DNA from: Streptomycetaceae bacterium
GTDB lineage: Bacteria; Actinomycetota; Actinomycetes; Streptomycetales; Streptomycetaceae
DNA length: 42,379 bases
Assembly: GCA_019243445.1 (NCBI GenBank)
Contig: JAFAUH010000010.1
Coordinates: 1 to 42,379 of the forward strand
Direction of reading: 5' to 3'
This document shows positions 35,751-42,379 of this stretch, piece by piece; the stretch's first letter is position 1, and every line of letters begins with the position of its first letter. The notes beneath the pieces are model-generated. The model had not been told where the DNA came from. It saw nothing but the letters and a program-made list of their open reading frames with translations, and did not search any database. The translations under genes and the position numbers were made by a program.

Positions 35751-37247
35751 ATGTCGTCCCACCTGCATGTGCACCATGTCGCTGACCCATCGCCGGCTCC
35801 CGGCGTCGTCGACGCTCTGATCTCCCAGACGCGCGAACTTCGCGGGCAGCTCGACGCCGTACGCCTCGACTCCTCCGTCGAGGCGGAGGACCCGCATCGC
35901 CGGTGGCAGCGCGCCCTGTGCGATCTCGCCGTGCACCACCTCGACAATCTCGGCGAGCACTTGGGCCAGCTGAAGGAGGAGCTCGTCCCCGAGGAGAGCG
36001 CCGCCTGCCCCACATCCATGAGCGACACGTCCATGGACAACACGTCCATGAGCGACGAGCCCGGCGAGGAGATGCCGCCTGGACCCGTGGGGGTATCGGC
36101 GCTCGGGCGGGCGGGCAGTGCGGAGTGGAACCTCCTGACTGACGAGGTCACCTGGTCCGACGAGCTGTACCAAATTTTCGGCCGCACCCACACGGACGGA
36201 CCACTGAGCCTGGACGAGCTCCCGTCATGGCTGTTCGCCGATGATCAGCAGGCGCTCACCGCCATGGTCACCGCCTGCCTGGTCGACGGTCGGCCCATCG
36301 ATGGCGAGTTCCGCATCGTGCGCCCGGATGGTTCAGTACGCACAGTGCACATGGTGGGCGAGCCGGTGCTCGACGCCAACGGCGGAACCGCCTCAATGTG
36401 GGCTGTGCTGCGGGATGTCAGCGAACTACGCCGCAGCCAGCGCTCATTGCGCGAGACCCGTGACTCGCTGCAACGCCGACGGCATCTCGCGCAGGCCGAA
36501 CACCGCTTGGCGACCCAGCTGCAGGAGGCCGTGCTCCCGCCCTGGCACGACCTCCTGCGGTTCCCGCTGGGCGGCGAGTCCGCCGCGCTGGATCTCGCCG
36601 CCCACCACTTCTCCTCCTCCGCAGGGAGGTTGATCAGTGGCGACTGGTACGACGCGATGCAGCTCCCTGACGACACCACCTTGTTGACGGTCGGCGATCT
36701 GACCGGACACGGGGTGGCGGCCGCCTCCGGGATGGCGATGCTGCTCGGCGCGCTGCGGGGCATGGCGGTCGCAGGTATGACACCAGGACCGCTGATGAGC
36801 GCCCTCAACCAGATGCTCGAGCACTCGATGCAGCCCGCCCTCGGCAGCGCGCTGTGCTGCCGCTACGACACGAAGACACGCACGCTGACGTGGTCGCAGG
36901 CAGGCCACCCCGCCCCGCTGCTGTTCCGCGACGGGACGGGGCGCCCGCTCGCCCAACCGGAGGGCATGCTGCTCGGCGCGACATCGAGTGCGGTGTATGG
37001 ACAGGCCACGGAGCAACTGCTGCCCGGCGACCTCCTCGTGCTGCACACCGACGGCATCGCACCGAGGCCCGCCTCGTTCGCTGACGCTGTCGGCACATCG
37101 GAGGGGGCCTCGCCGCGACTGCTCGATCTCGGAGCACGGTTCGCCGCATGCCGTAGCGCGCAGGACTGTGTGCGCGTCATCGCCGAGGAACTCGACACAC
37201 CCGAGCGTGAGTACAGCACATGTTTGCTGGTCGCCCAGGTCTCATAA
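35751..37247 (+). CDS. PAS-domain PP2C-type phosphatase (SpoIIE/RsbU family)
   Basis: Protein of 498 residues. An N-terminal helical part is followed by a PAS domain at about 115-220 (AEWNLLTDEVTWSDELYQIF, RIVRPDGSVRTVHMVGEPV), a short coiled coil, and a PP2C/SpoIIE phosphatase at 260-495. Metal-binding Asp residues are in SGDWYDAMQLPDDTTLLTVG and DLTGHGVAAAS, and in LVLHTDGIAPRPAS. Such proteins dephosphorylate anti-anti-sigma factors and release stress sigma factors. Short repeated Met-Ser-Asp-Thr units occur near 90 (TSMSDTSMDNTSMSDE). GGAGAGAG precedes the ATG. The gene converges on the NsdA-like regulator. Confidence 0.92.
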   Translation: MSSHLHVHHVADPSPAPGVVDALISQTRELRGQLDAVRLDSSVEAEDPHRRWQRALCDLAVHHLDNLGEHLGQLKEELVPEESAACPTSMSDTSMDNTSMSDEPGEEMPPGPVGVSALGRAGSAEWNLLTDEVTWSDELYQIFGRTHTDGPLSLDELPSWLFADDQQALTAMVTACLVDGRPIDGEFRIVRPDGSVRTVHMVGEPVLDANGGTASMWAVLRDVSELRRSQRSLRETRDSLQRRRHLAQAEHRLATQLQEAVLPPWHDLLRFPLGGESAALDLAAHHFSSSAGRLISGDWYDAMQLPDDTTLLTVGDLTGHGVAAASGMAMLLGALRGMAVAGMTPGPLMSALNQMLEHSMQPALGSALCCRYDTKTRTLTWSQAGHPAPLLFRDGTGRPLAQPEGMLLGATSSAVYGQATEQLLPGDLLVLHTDGIAPRPASFADAVGTSEGASPRLLDLGARFAACRSAQDCVRVIAEELDTPEREYSTCLLVAQVS

Positions 37248-37284
37248 CGGTGGTCTCATAACGGTCACCCGGGTCTCATGACGG
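37238..37284. repeat. three copies of GGTCTCAT(A/G)ACGG around the PP2C stop codon
   Basis: Units at 37238-37250, 37252-37264 and 37272-37284. The first contains the PP2C stop TAA. They lie at the convergent 3' ends of two genes; extra copies would not alter either protein if the first unit stays. Confidence 0.6.
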
Positions 37285-37291
37285 CGCGGCC

Positions 37292-38788
37292 TTACAGCGC
37301 CGCGCCCCCGCCCTTCGGACCCTGCGGGCCCTTCTTCAGGGGCAGCGCGATACGGATCTCGTCCCGCAGGTCCTGGATGCGGCTGTACTGCGTGTACCGG
37401 CTCGTCAGCCGGTACATCTCACGCAACCGGTCCCAGGTGCGATGGGATGAGTTCTGGCCGATGCTCAACAATGCAAGCCGGGCATAGTGGTCTCCCTGCT
37501 CGGGATCGTCGGCGATGAAGCACGCCGATGCCATGGAGATGTGATCGAAGATCATCGACCGGTCGTGTCCTGCGCGCCGCAGCTCCAGCGCCCGCCCAGC
37601 ATGCTGCTGCGCCACGCCCGCTGCCGAGGGGTCGTGCTCGGCCAGGGTGCGGTAGGCAAGCGCCTGCATGCCGTGGAAGTCCGCCTCGTCGAAGTTCTGC
37701 ATCCAACTGGGGCACGGCACACCCCCCGTGTCGGAAACGAACAGTTCCTCGGCCTGGCCGAGCGTGCGCCGCATCGCCTGGCCGCTCCCCATGGACGCCT
37801 GTGCCCATGCCTCAATGGTCTGCAGCATCGCACGCGTCCGCGGCAGCGTCTCGTCACCGGAGCCCGACTGGGCCAGCTTCATCAGATCGAGCGCATCGTC
37901 AGGACGGCCGAGATGGACCATCTGACGTGCGGCACGCGAGAGCGCCTCGCCGGCGCGCGGACGGTCACCGCCCTCCCGGGCCGCATGCGCGGCAATCACG
38001 AAGTACTTCTGGGCCGTGGGTTCGAGACCCACATCGTGGGACATCCACCCGGCAAGCACCGCCAAGTTGGCGGCCACTCCCCACAACCGCCGCTGCAGAT
38101 GCGGCGGATGGCGGTAGGAAAGCATCCCTCCCACCTCGTTGAGTTGACCGACGACGGCCTTGCGCTGGAGTCCGCCACCGCGTGAGGCGTCCCAGGCCCG
38201 GAAGACTTCGACTGAGTGTTCCAGCGCTTCGATCTCCTCGGAGCCCACGGGTACGGCCTCGTAGCGGTCGTACCCGGCGACAGCCGATGAGGGGTGCAGG
38301 GGATTGTCCAGTTGGGGGGAGTCGGCCGCGAAAGCCGGGTCGGTGTGCAGCCAGTCGTACATGGCGCTGGTGAGTGCGGGGCCAGTGGCGAGCGCGGCAC
38401 CCGCGCCCACAAGACCACGTCGGTTGAGCATGAGGTCCATTCCCGTGAATTCGGTGAGGACCGCGGCGGTTCGTTCCGGTGCCCAGGGCAGACCGTCAGG
38501 ATTACTCACGGCTTTTCTTCCCGTACGCCGTTGCCGGTCGAACCCGAGATCCTCGATGGTCACGACACGGCCGAGGCGCTCAGTGAACAAGGCCGCCAGC
38601 ACCTTGGGCACGGGATCGCGCGGTGTCTCGCCGGTCTCGATCCAACGGCGTACCCGCGAGGTGTCGGTCGACAACTGCAGGTGGCCCATGACCGCCGCCT
38701 GCCTGTTGACCATCCTTGCGAGTTCCCCCTTGGACCATCCGGTAAGGCCGAACAGGTCCGCGAGACGGGTGTTGGCTTCCTTGGTCAT
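37292..38788 (-). CDS. NsdA-like regulator (helix-turn-helix plus TPR)
   Basis: Protein of 498 residues. The N-terminus contains TRLADLFGLTGWSKGELARM and STDTSRVRRWIETGETPRDP, a helix-turn-helix typical of streptomycete NsdA/NsdB-type proteins, which affect sporulation and antibiotic production. The rest (about 200-470) is helical with TPR-like units (AKYFVIAAHAAREGGDRPRA and following). The ATG at 38788 has GGGGG six bases upstream; the longer frame to 39103 is not supported. Family resemblance to NsdA is from recall and targets are unknown. It ends close to the PP2C gene and is divergent from the phosphotransferase gene. Confidence 0.82.
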   Translation of the reverse strand: MTKEANTRLADLFGLTGWSKGELARMVNRQAAVMGHLQLSTDTSRVRRWIETGETPRDPVPKVLAALFTERLGRVVTIEDLGFDRQRRTGRKAVSNPDGLPWAPERTAAVLTEFTGMDLMLNRRGLVGAGAALATGPALTSAMYDWLHTDPAFAADSPQLDNPLHPSSAVAGYDRYEAVPVGSEEIEALEHSVEVFRAWDASRGGGLQRKAVVGQLNEVGGMLSYRHPPHLQRRLWGVAANLAVLAGWMSHDVGLEPTAQKYFVIAAHAAREGGDRPRAGEALSRAARQMVHLGRPDDALDLMKLAQSGSGDETLPRTRAMLQTIEAWAQASMGSGQAMRRTLGQAEELFVSDTGGVPCPSWMQNFDEADFHGMQALAYRTLAEHDPSAAGVAQQHAGRALELRRAGHDRSMIFDHISMASACFIADDPEQGDHYARLALLSIGQNSSHRTWDRLREMYRLTSRYTQYSRIQDLRDEIRIALPLKKGPQGPKGGGAAL

Positions 38789-38848
38789 CAAGCCCCCAGG
38801 TTCCTCGGCACAGTTGACATTAATGGCACTCCAGGATGGCTGCGAGCA

Positions 38849-38876
38849 TTCGCCAGGGTTCGCCAGGGTTCGCCAG
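38849..38876. repeat. tandem 10-bp repeat (TTCGCCAGGG, about three copies)
   Basis: Two full units plus a partial third, in the 338-bp divergent gap 38789-39126, about 60 bases upstream of the NsdA-like start. The gap also holds the strong hairpin at 39002; nothing else gene-like is seen. Confidence 0.55.
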
Positions 38877-39001
38877 ATGGTCTGCCACCCGCGGACAGGG
38901 TGTGATGTAGGAACGCACCACCCCGCCCCGACCGGCTCTCCCTCCACTAGGAATCTCACCTCGGGAATCTCATTGGGGACCCGGACCGGGATCCGGGCCC
39001 G

Positions 39002-39033
39002 GCAGTCGCATCCCCCAGGGTGCGACTGCCGAG
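39002..39033 (+). promoter_or_regulatory. perfect 11-bp hairpin upstream of the phosphotransferase gene
   Basis: CGGCAGTCGCA and TGCGACTGCCG enclose a 10-base loop, extended by GGGCC/GAGCCC. It lies 93 bases before the ATG at 39127, perhaps in a transcribed leader as an attenuator. No U-run follows. Confidence 0.55.
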
Positions 39034-39126
39034 CCCGGGCGCGACGGTGGGCGTGCCGCCCCTGAACGAGCCCTGCACGAGCCAGTAGCGCTTCCCCAGG
39101 CACACGAAGGGATCTGTTACCACCTC

Positions 39127-40263
39127 ATGTACTCAGCATCATCCTCCGTGTCCGCCCCGACCCGGCCGGCCGCCTTCCGCGGCACCGGCCTCGCCCCACA
39201 CCCCCGCCCGGTATCCGCCGAGCCGTACCTGGACCCTTCCCACGCGGTCGGGGCCGGCCGCGCCGTCGGGCGGCCACGCATCGCCCAAACGAGCACCTCC
39301 CATCCGCTCAGCGGGAGACTCGACTTGACCGGCCACCAGGGCGCTCAGCTGCGCACGGCGATCGCCTCCGTACAGCGGATCTGCCCTGAGTTCACTCCGG
39401 CCCAGGTGCTGCGCCGCGGCAGCCGGTCGGTGCTGCTGGTCGGTACGGCGGGTCGCAGCCCGGCAGTGGCAAAGTGCCTGATCGACCACTCGTCCGCATG
39501 GACCGAGCGGTTCAGTCACGAGATAGCGGTATACCGGGCGTTCGTCCGGCACCGGCCTCCGGTCCGCGTCCCACGACTCATCGCGGCCGATCCGGAGAGC
39601 GGCACCCTCGTGGTGGAACGCATGCCCGGACGGGTGGCGGCAGTGCACCGGCACCCCTCCGAGGCACCGCCGCGCAACGACGTACGGGCGGCGCTCGGGG
39701 CGTTCTGTCGAGTCAATCTGTGGCGTCCGCCGGCCGGGCTCTTCGATGCCCCGGTCGACTATCCGGCACGGATCTCCCGCTATTACGAACTGGGGCTGCT
39801 CACCGACCGGGATCTGGGCGATCTGCAAAAGCTGCTGCGTGGTCTCGCCCACGCCCCGGGGCAATTCTGCCACGGCGACGCGCTGCTGCAGAACGTGCTG
39901 CTCTCCCCCGCCGGTCCGGTGCTGGTCGACTGGGAACACGCGGGCTGGTATCTGCCCGGCTACGATCTGGCAGTGCTGTGGTCCGCCCTCGGCAACGATC
40001 CGGTGTCGCGGCGGCAGATAAGCCAGATGGCCCAAACGGCGGGAACGGCCTCACGCGACGCTTTTCTGGTGAATCTCATGCTCGTCCTGACGCGTGAGAT
40101 CCGTACCTTGGAGTCGGCTCTGCAACGCTCCCTGCACAGCAGTGATCCAGCCGTGGCCGGGACTGCCGAAGTGAGCGAGGAGCAGCGCCTGTTGCTGCGC
40201 CGCCTGCACGACGACTGCGGACTGGCGCGCCGAGCCGTACGAGCTGCGGTGGGTACCCGCTGA
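39127..40263 (+). CDS. APH-family phosphotransferase (aminoglycoside/choline kinase fold)
   Basis: Protein of 378 residues. The first 65 residues are low complexity. The kinase-like domain has the ATP-site lysine in [11 protein letters not shown], the catalytic loop [13 protein letters not shown] with Asp251, and the metal-binding [17 protein letters not shown] with Asp268. These are the Brenner and DFG-like motifs of aminoglycoside and choline phosphotransferases. The substrate is unknown; no antibiotic cluster is near, so resistance is not implied. The Shine-Dalgarno is weak (GAAGGG about 14 bases upstream). A large terminator follows the gene. Confidence 0.88.
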   Translation: MYSASSSVSAPTRPAAFRGTGLAPHPRPVSAEPYLDPSHAVGAGRAVGRPRIAQTSTSHPLSGRLDLTGHQGAQLRTAIASVQRICPEFTPAQVLRRGSRSVLLVGTAGRSPAVAKCLIDHSSAWTERFSHEIAVYRAFVRHRPPVRVPRLIAADPESGTLVVERMPGRVAAVHRHPSEAPPRNDVRAALGAFCRVNLWRPPAGLFDAPVDYPARISRYYELGLLTDRDLGDLQKLLRGLAHAPGQFCHGDALLQNVLLSPAGPVLVDWEHAGWYLPGYDLAVLWSALGNDPVSRRQISQMAQTAGTASRDAFLVNLMLVLTREIRTLESALQRSLHSSDPAVAGTAEVSEEQRLLLRRLHDDCGLARRAVRAAVGTR

Positions 40264-40278
40264 ACCGCCCTCGGCCCT

Positions 40279-40320
40279 GCCGCCGCCCGTGCCGGGAGGC
40301 TCCCCGGTACGGGCGGCGGC
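40279..40320. terminator. bidirectional GC-rich terminator hairpin
   Basis: CCGCCGCCCGTGCCGGG pairs with CCCGGTACGGGCGGCGG around an AGGCTC loop, with one mismatch. It lies between the convergent phosphotransferase (+) and hypothetical (-) genes, so it can serve both. Confidence 0.75.
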
Positions 40321-40364
40321 GCTCAAGACCGTGGACCAAGCAGGCTGACCCTGTCCCCAAGTCG

Positions 40365-40859
40365 TTACTGGAACAGCGTTGCCGGAAGCGGCTTGAGCAG
40401 CTGGTACAGGTCGTCGGTGATCGGTCTGTCCCACGTCGCGATGGTGACCTGCACGCCGTCCTCACGGTCGAACTGGACGCAGGCGATGCGCTCCTCGCTG
40501 ACCTTGATCCGCCGCACAATGAGGAGGCTGTCACCATGCATCACGGGGATGTCCTCGCGCTCCACCTCGTGCACGGGCTCTTCATTGCCGAGCGCGACGA
40601 GCAGCTGGGCAACCTCGAACGGCACCTGCCCTTCGGCCGGCTCACGGGCGGGCGACCCCTGGGGAAGGTTGCCGATGAGCATCGCCGGTCCGCGACCGCC
40701 GAAAAGGTCGTACCGCAGAAAGATTCCCTGGCAGCTGCCGTCGGATCCGGAAAGCAGGCCGGCGCCGAGATTGCCCGGCCAGTCGCCCGGATCCAGGGCG
40801 AGGATCTCGAAGTCCGGGCCTGAGGGTGTAGCGGCATTGCGGCGGCGGAGGAAGGACAT
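40365..40859 (-). CDS. conserved hypothetical protein (streptomycete)
   Basis: Protein of 164 residues starting MSFLRRRNAATPSGPDFEIL. It contains GTGLLSG-type Gly-rich stretches and a strand-rich middle (GIFLRYDLFGGRGPAMLIGN, EREDIPVMHGDSLLIVRRIK). It ends in LYQLLKPLPATLFQ. No signal peptide or membrane segment. The family is not recognised. The ATG at 40859 has only a weak Shine-Dalgarno. It lies 57 bases after the broken small membrane-protein gene on the same strand. Confidence 0.75.
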   Translation of the reverse strand: MSFLRRRNAATPSGPDFEILALDPGDWPGNLGAGLLSGSDGSCQGIFLRYDLFGGRGPAMLIGNLPQGSPAREPAEGQVPFEVAQLLVALGNEEPVHEVEREDIPVMHGDSLLIVRRIKVSEERIACVQFDREDGVQVTIATWDRPITDDLYQLLKPLPATLFQ

Positions 40860-40915
40860 GCGGCCATCGTACGTGGCCCTGTCGGCAAGAGCTGCTGCCA
40901 GAGCTGCTCGTCGGC

Positions 40916-41203
40916 TCAGGTGAGGTTGAACTCGCCGTGCTGCGCACCGAGTACGCACCATCCCGGCCGTCTCGTTGAACTTCCGGGGCCGCCCCCGCTG
41001 AAGACGACCGACATGACCAGCAGCGTGAGTCCAAAGCTCCAGGAGGGCGCGATGACAAGGCCAATGCCGAACGCCAGGCACCCGACGCCGATCGCAACGA
41101 GCACCTACTGGCCGCGGTTGGTGGCGGGCTCAAGCCACACCTCGAGTGTTTCCGCCGGCTCGCCGGGGGCGCCCCAGGTGTCGCCGGTGCCGCTGTCCGG
41201 CAT
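40916..41203 (-). pseudogene. small membrane-protein gene interrupted by an amber codon
   Basis: The ATG at 41203 opens MPDSGTGDTWGAPGEPAETL and continues EVWLEPATNRGQ, then TAG (41107-41105), then in the same frame VLVAIGVGCLAFGIGLVIAP and SWSFGLTLLVMSVVFSGG. Before and after the stop the frame looks like one small membrane protein with two helices, as found in streptomycetes. A single G-to-A change from a Trp codon (TGG) would explain it. Restart at the GTG directly after the stop (41104) could still yield the 62-residue membrane part. Readthrough is another possibility. Confidence 0.65.
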
Positions 41204-41267
41204 AGTCCGGATCGTATTCACAGCGCCCTGTGACGGCATCGTTACCGGGGCCGTACGGGGCGCGTTG

Positions 41268-42068
41268 TCAGCGGACGGGCGCGATTACGGAAATCGCCTG
41301 CCCCTCGGCATAGGTAAGCGCAGCGTCGGGCAGAGTGGCGCTGCGCCCGCTGTGGATCACCGTAAGCGCACCGGACGGCTCAGCGTCGGGCGCAGGGGCT
41401 GCTCCGATGCGCCGCAGCGCCTGGGTGGCAACAGCCTCGGCGGAGCCGTACAGGGTGACCGCGGGCGCGCCCGCGTGCTGCAGCTCGGCGCGGATCCGGT
41501 CGGTGACGAGCTCGTAGTGCGTACAGCCCAGTACCACCGATCGGACATCGCGCGGGGTGCGGGCGCTGGCGGACGCGATGGCTTTGTCGATCGCGGTTTC
41601 GTCTGCTTCCTGCAGGGCATCGGCGAGGCCGGGGCAGGCCACTTCGGTGACCTGAATACCATCGGCGAACTCCGCGATGAGACGCCGTTGGTAGGCGCTG
41701 CCGGTGGTTGCCACGGTCGCCCACATCGCCACCGGGCCGCCTCCGGCAGCGGCCGGCTTGACCGCCGGGACAGTCCCGATCACCGGGATCTTGGGTTCCA
41801 GGGCAGCGCGCAGCGCGGGCAGCGCGTGCACGGAGGCGGTGTTGCAGGCGACGATCAGCGCATCGGGTGCGTGGGCAGCGGCGGCTTCGGCGCATGCCAG
41901 TGCGTGAGCAGTGACGTCGTCCGGGGTGCGCGGGCCCCACGGCATGCCGTCCGGGTCGGAGGAAAGGACGAGCTCGGCATCCGGACGAAGCGCCCGTAGT
42001 GCGGCGGCGGCAGCGAGCAGACCGATCCCGGAGTCTATGAGCGCGATTTTCGGTGCGGCTCGCTTCAC
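41268..42068 (-). CDS. aspartate/glutamate racemase family protein (MurI-like)
   Basis: Protein of 266 residues. IALIDSGIGLLAAAAALRAL matches the N-terminal Asp/Ser motif of glutamate racemases; the two catalytic cysteines are Cys75 in VACNTAS and Cys182 in VLGCTHYEL. These act as general bases on glutamate. The DSGIGLL differs from the usual DSGVGGL. Streptomyces usually carries another murI elsewhere, so this may be a paralogue. The GTG at 42068 has GAGAGG about ten bases upstream. TATAGT at 42139-42134 is a likely -10. A transposase gene begins 190 bases upstream. Confidence 0.88.
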   Translation of the reverse strand: MKRAAPKIALIDSGIGLLAAAAALRALRPDAELVLSSDPDGMPWGPRTPDDVTAHALACAEAAAAHAPDALIVACNTASVHALPALRAALEPKIPVIGTVPAVKPAAAGGGPVAMWATVATTGSAYQRRLIAEFADGIQVTEVACPGLADALQEADETAIDKAIASASARTPRDVRSVVLGCTHYELVTDRIRAELQHAGAPAVTLYGSAEAVATQALRRIGAAPAPDAEPSGALTVIHSGRSATLPDAALTYAEGQAISVIAPVR

Positions 42069-42133
42069 TGCGACATGCCTCTCGGTCTGGTCGGCGTCGC
42101 ACGTCGCACGCCTCGCCTCCGGTAGCCGTCGTC

Positions 42134-42139
42134 ACTATA
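42134..42139 (-). promoter_or_regulatory. -10 box (TATAGT) of the racemase gene
   Basis: TATAGT on the minus strand lies about 65 bases before the GTG. A -35 at the usual distance is only weakly matched (GAGGTT). Confidence 0.45.
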
Positions 42140-42258
42140 CCGGGAAGGTTATTCAGAACCTCGTGGTGATCTTGTCGGCGTGATCGCAGGAGGTGGGATC
42201 GGCCCCCTCGGCGTAGCGTGCGAGGTGTCGAAACCGGCACGAACGTGCGGGGGGACCG

Positions 42259-42379
42259 ATGCACTTCCACCGTACAACCGGATTGAGTCCACATCAGCTT
42301 GACGTTCTGGTGTCCCGTGTGGTCCGGAAGATCCCCCACTGGGACAAGCCGACCGGCCGACCGCACGCGCTGCCGCTGT
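42259..42379 (+). CDS. IS5-like DDE transposase, N-terminal part, cut by window edge
   Basis: The ATG at 42259 starts MHFHRTTGLSPHQLDVLVSR and continues VVRKIPHWDKPTGRPHALPL. This is the helix-turn-helix opening of streptomycete IS5-family transposases (TGLSxxQLDEL...RGRPxALPL). GGGGGG stands a few bases before the ATG. The frame runs off the right edge. The insertion-sequence left end is probably within 42140-42240 but was not identified. Confidence 0.75.
   Translation, partial: MHFHRTTGLSPHQLDVLVSRVVRKIPHWDKPTGRPHALPL

Noticed and set aside
39127-40263. Antibiotic-resistance aminoglycoside phosphotransferase
   Set aside because: The fold motifs are present but nothing in the context points to an antibiotic substrate; kept as an APH-family protein.

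Overview
The window is high-GC actinomycete chromosome, almost certainly from a Streptomyces or close relative. Third-position GC is very strong, GTG starts are frequent, and several proteins are of streptomycete type: an NsdA-like TPR regulator, an eukaryotic-type cardiolipin synthase, and a PAS/PP2C phosphatase. The gene order also fits a core streptomycete arm: gcvP, dinB, MerR, bifunctional nuclease, MerR, FHA protein, sugar-nucleotide enzyme, cardiolipin synthase, ptsI, acetoacetyl-CoA synthetase.

Region 1 (1-8.6 kb). The 5' part of gcvP sits behind a tandem glycine riboswitch. It is followed by a PRC-barrel protein, dinB (DNA polymerase IV) and the conserved actinobacterial block MerR / bifunctional nuclease / FtsR-like MerR / GarA-like FHA protein. 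In mycobacteria and corynebacteria the same block also sits next to the glycine cleavage gene, linking amino-acid and TCA-cycle control to cell division. Two copies of a palindromic, MITE-like repeat lie here (2796-2998 and 8254-8579).

Region 2 (8.6-21.6 kb). Carbon and envelope metabolism: a nucleotidyltransferase/phosphomannomutase fusion, a cardiolipin-synthase-like enzyme, ptsI without an adjacent crr, an uncharacterised 299-aa protein, acetoacetyl-CoA synthetase and a divergent GH31 glucosidase flanking a perfect 11-bp palindrome, a lytic transglycosylase behind a c-di-AMP (ydaO) riboswitch, and a small two-helix membrane protein.

Region 3 (21.6-29.9 kb). A three-gene, tightly coupled operon (27133-28668, 26213-27136, 21597-26186, all minus strand) encodes a kleisin-like protein, a winged-helix accessory protein and a 1529-aa SMC/MukB-like coiled-coil ATPase. 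It resembles a MukBEF or Wadjet JetABC set, but no JetD/MksG-type nuclease gene is next to it, and the Walker B motif reads Asp-Asn instead of Asp-Glu. Upstream of it lies a small accessory patch: a decayed integrase-core transposase, an orphan secreted protein and the left end of an IS110-family element. This operon is the best candidate for a little-described system.

Region 4 (29.9-42.4 kb). 5-oxoprolinase-type hydantoinase, a HEAT-repeat protein carrying an in-frame remnant of an IS200/IS605-type element, a PAS-PP2C phosphatase convergent with an NsdA-like regulator, an APH-family phosphotransferase, a conserved small protein, a small membrane-protein gene interrupted by an amber codon, a glutamate/aspartate racemase homologue, and the start of an IS5-like transposase at the right edge. 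I saw no tRNA, rRNA or CRISPR array.
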